Shown piece by piece: positions 14,505 through 14,506 of a stretch of DNA of 14,506 bases. The stretch is from Balneola sp. GTDB taxonomy: Bacteria; Bacteroidota; Rhodothermia; Balneolales; Balneolaceae. The translations under genes were made by a program, and so were the position numbers. Position 1 is the first letter of the stretch. Each line of letters starts with the position of its first letter. Under the pieces are notes generated by a model that ran no database searches, was not told where the DNA came from, and worked only from the letters and a program-made list of their open reading frames with translations. The stretch lies in assembly GCA_002730655.1 (NCBI GenBank), contig PCAT01000034.1, positions 1-14,506 on the forward strand, in the 5' to 3' direction.

Positions 14505-14506
14505 TA

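Noticed and set aside
1..14506. Mobile element, CRISPR array, tRNA or toxin-antitoxin pair
   Set aside because: I saw no transposase-like protein, regularly spaced direct repeats, cloverleaf pattern or small gene pair; base composition looks even across the window.

Overview
The window looks like ordinary chromosome from an AT-rich member of the Bacteroidota, probably a marine or saline relative of the Balneolia/Rhodothermia. The evidence is the uninterrupted rpsF-rpsR-rplI order without ssb, a periplasmic DsbD of the Bacteroidota kind, an ExbB/ExbD operon with two ExbDs and an extra small membrane protein, promoter-like TAnnTTTG boxes, and mostly weak Shine-Dalgarno sites. This assignment rests on recognising protein families, not on a database search.

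Layout. Positions 1-1210 (minus strand) hold the 5' part of a Na+/H+ antiporter-like membrane protein that runs off the left edge. Divergently to it, on the plus strand, come a pterin-4a-carbinolamine dehydratase (1423-1725) and the ribosomal block bS6, bS18, bL9 (1854-2972), closed by a clear intrinsic terminator at 3012-3046. A DsbD-type transmembrane thiol reductase follows (best start 3157, end 5085), then a 1223-residue exported, probably outer-membrane beta-barrel protein of unknown function (5142-8813).

A compact operon (8979-11016) encodes an ExbB/TolQ-type channel, an unrecognised 93-residue three-helix membrane protein, and two different ExbD/TolR proteins. No TonB lies nearby. A strong terminator ends this operon. 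Its hairpin overlaps the most upstream possible start of the next gene. That gene (11087-12136) is a full-length homologue of thiamine-monophosphate kinase ThiL in which almost all metal- and ATP-binding acidic residues have been replaced: it reads as a pseudo-kinase. The window ends with a complete ftsH (12241-14388).

How they work together: much of the content concerns the cell envelope (cation antiport, periplasmic thiol reduction, an outer-membrane barrel, a proton-driven inner-membrane motor, a membrane-anchored protease), next to core translation genes. The most unusual items are the degenerate ThiL and the 93-residue protein inside the exb operon. I saw no mobile element, CRISPR array, tRNA or rRNA.
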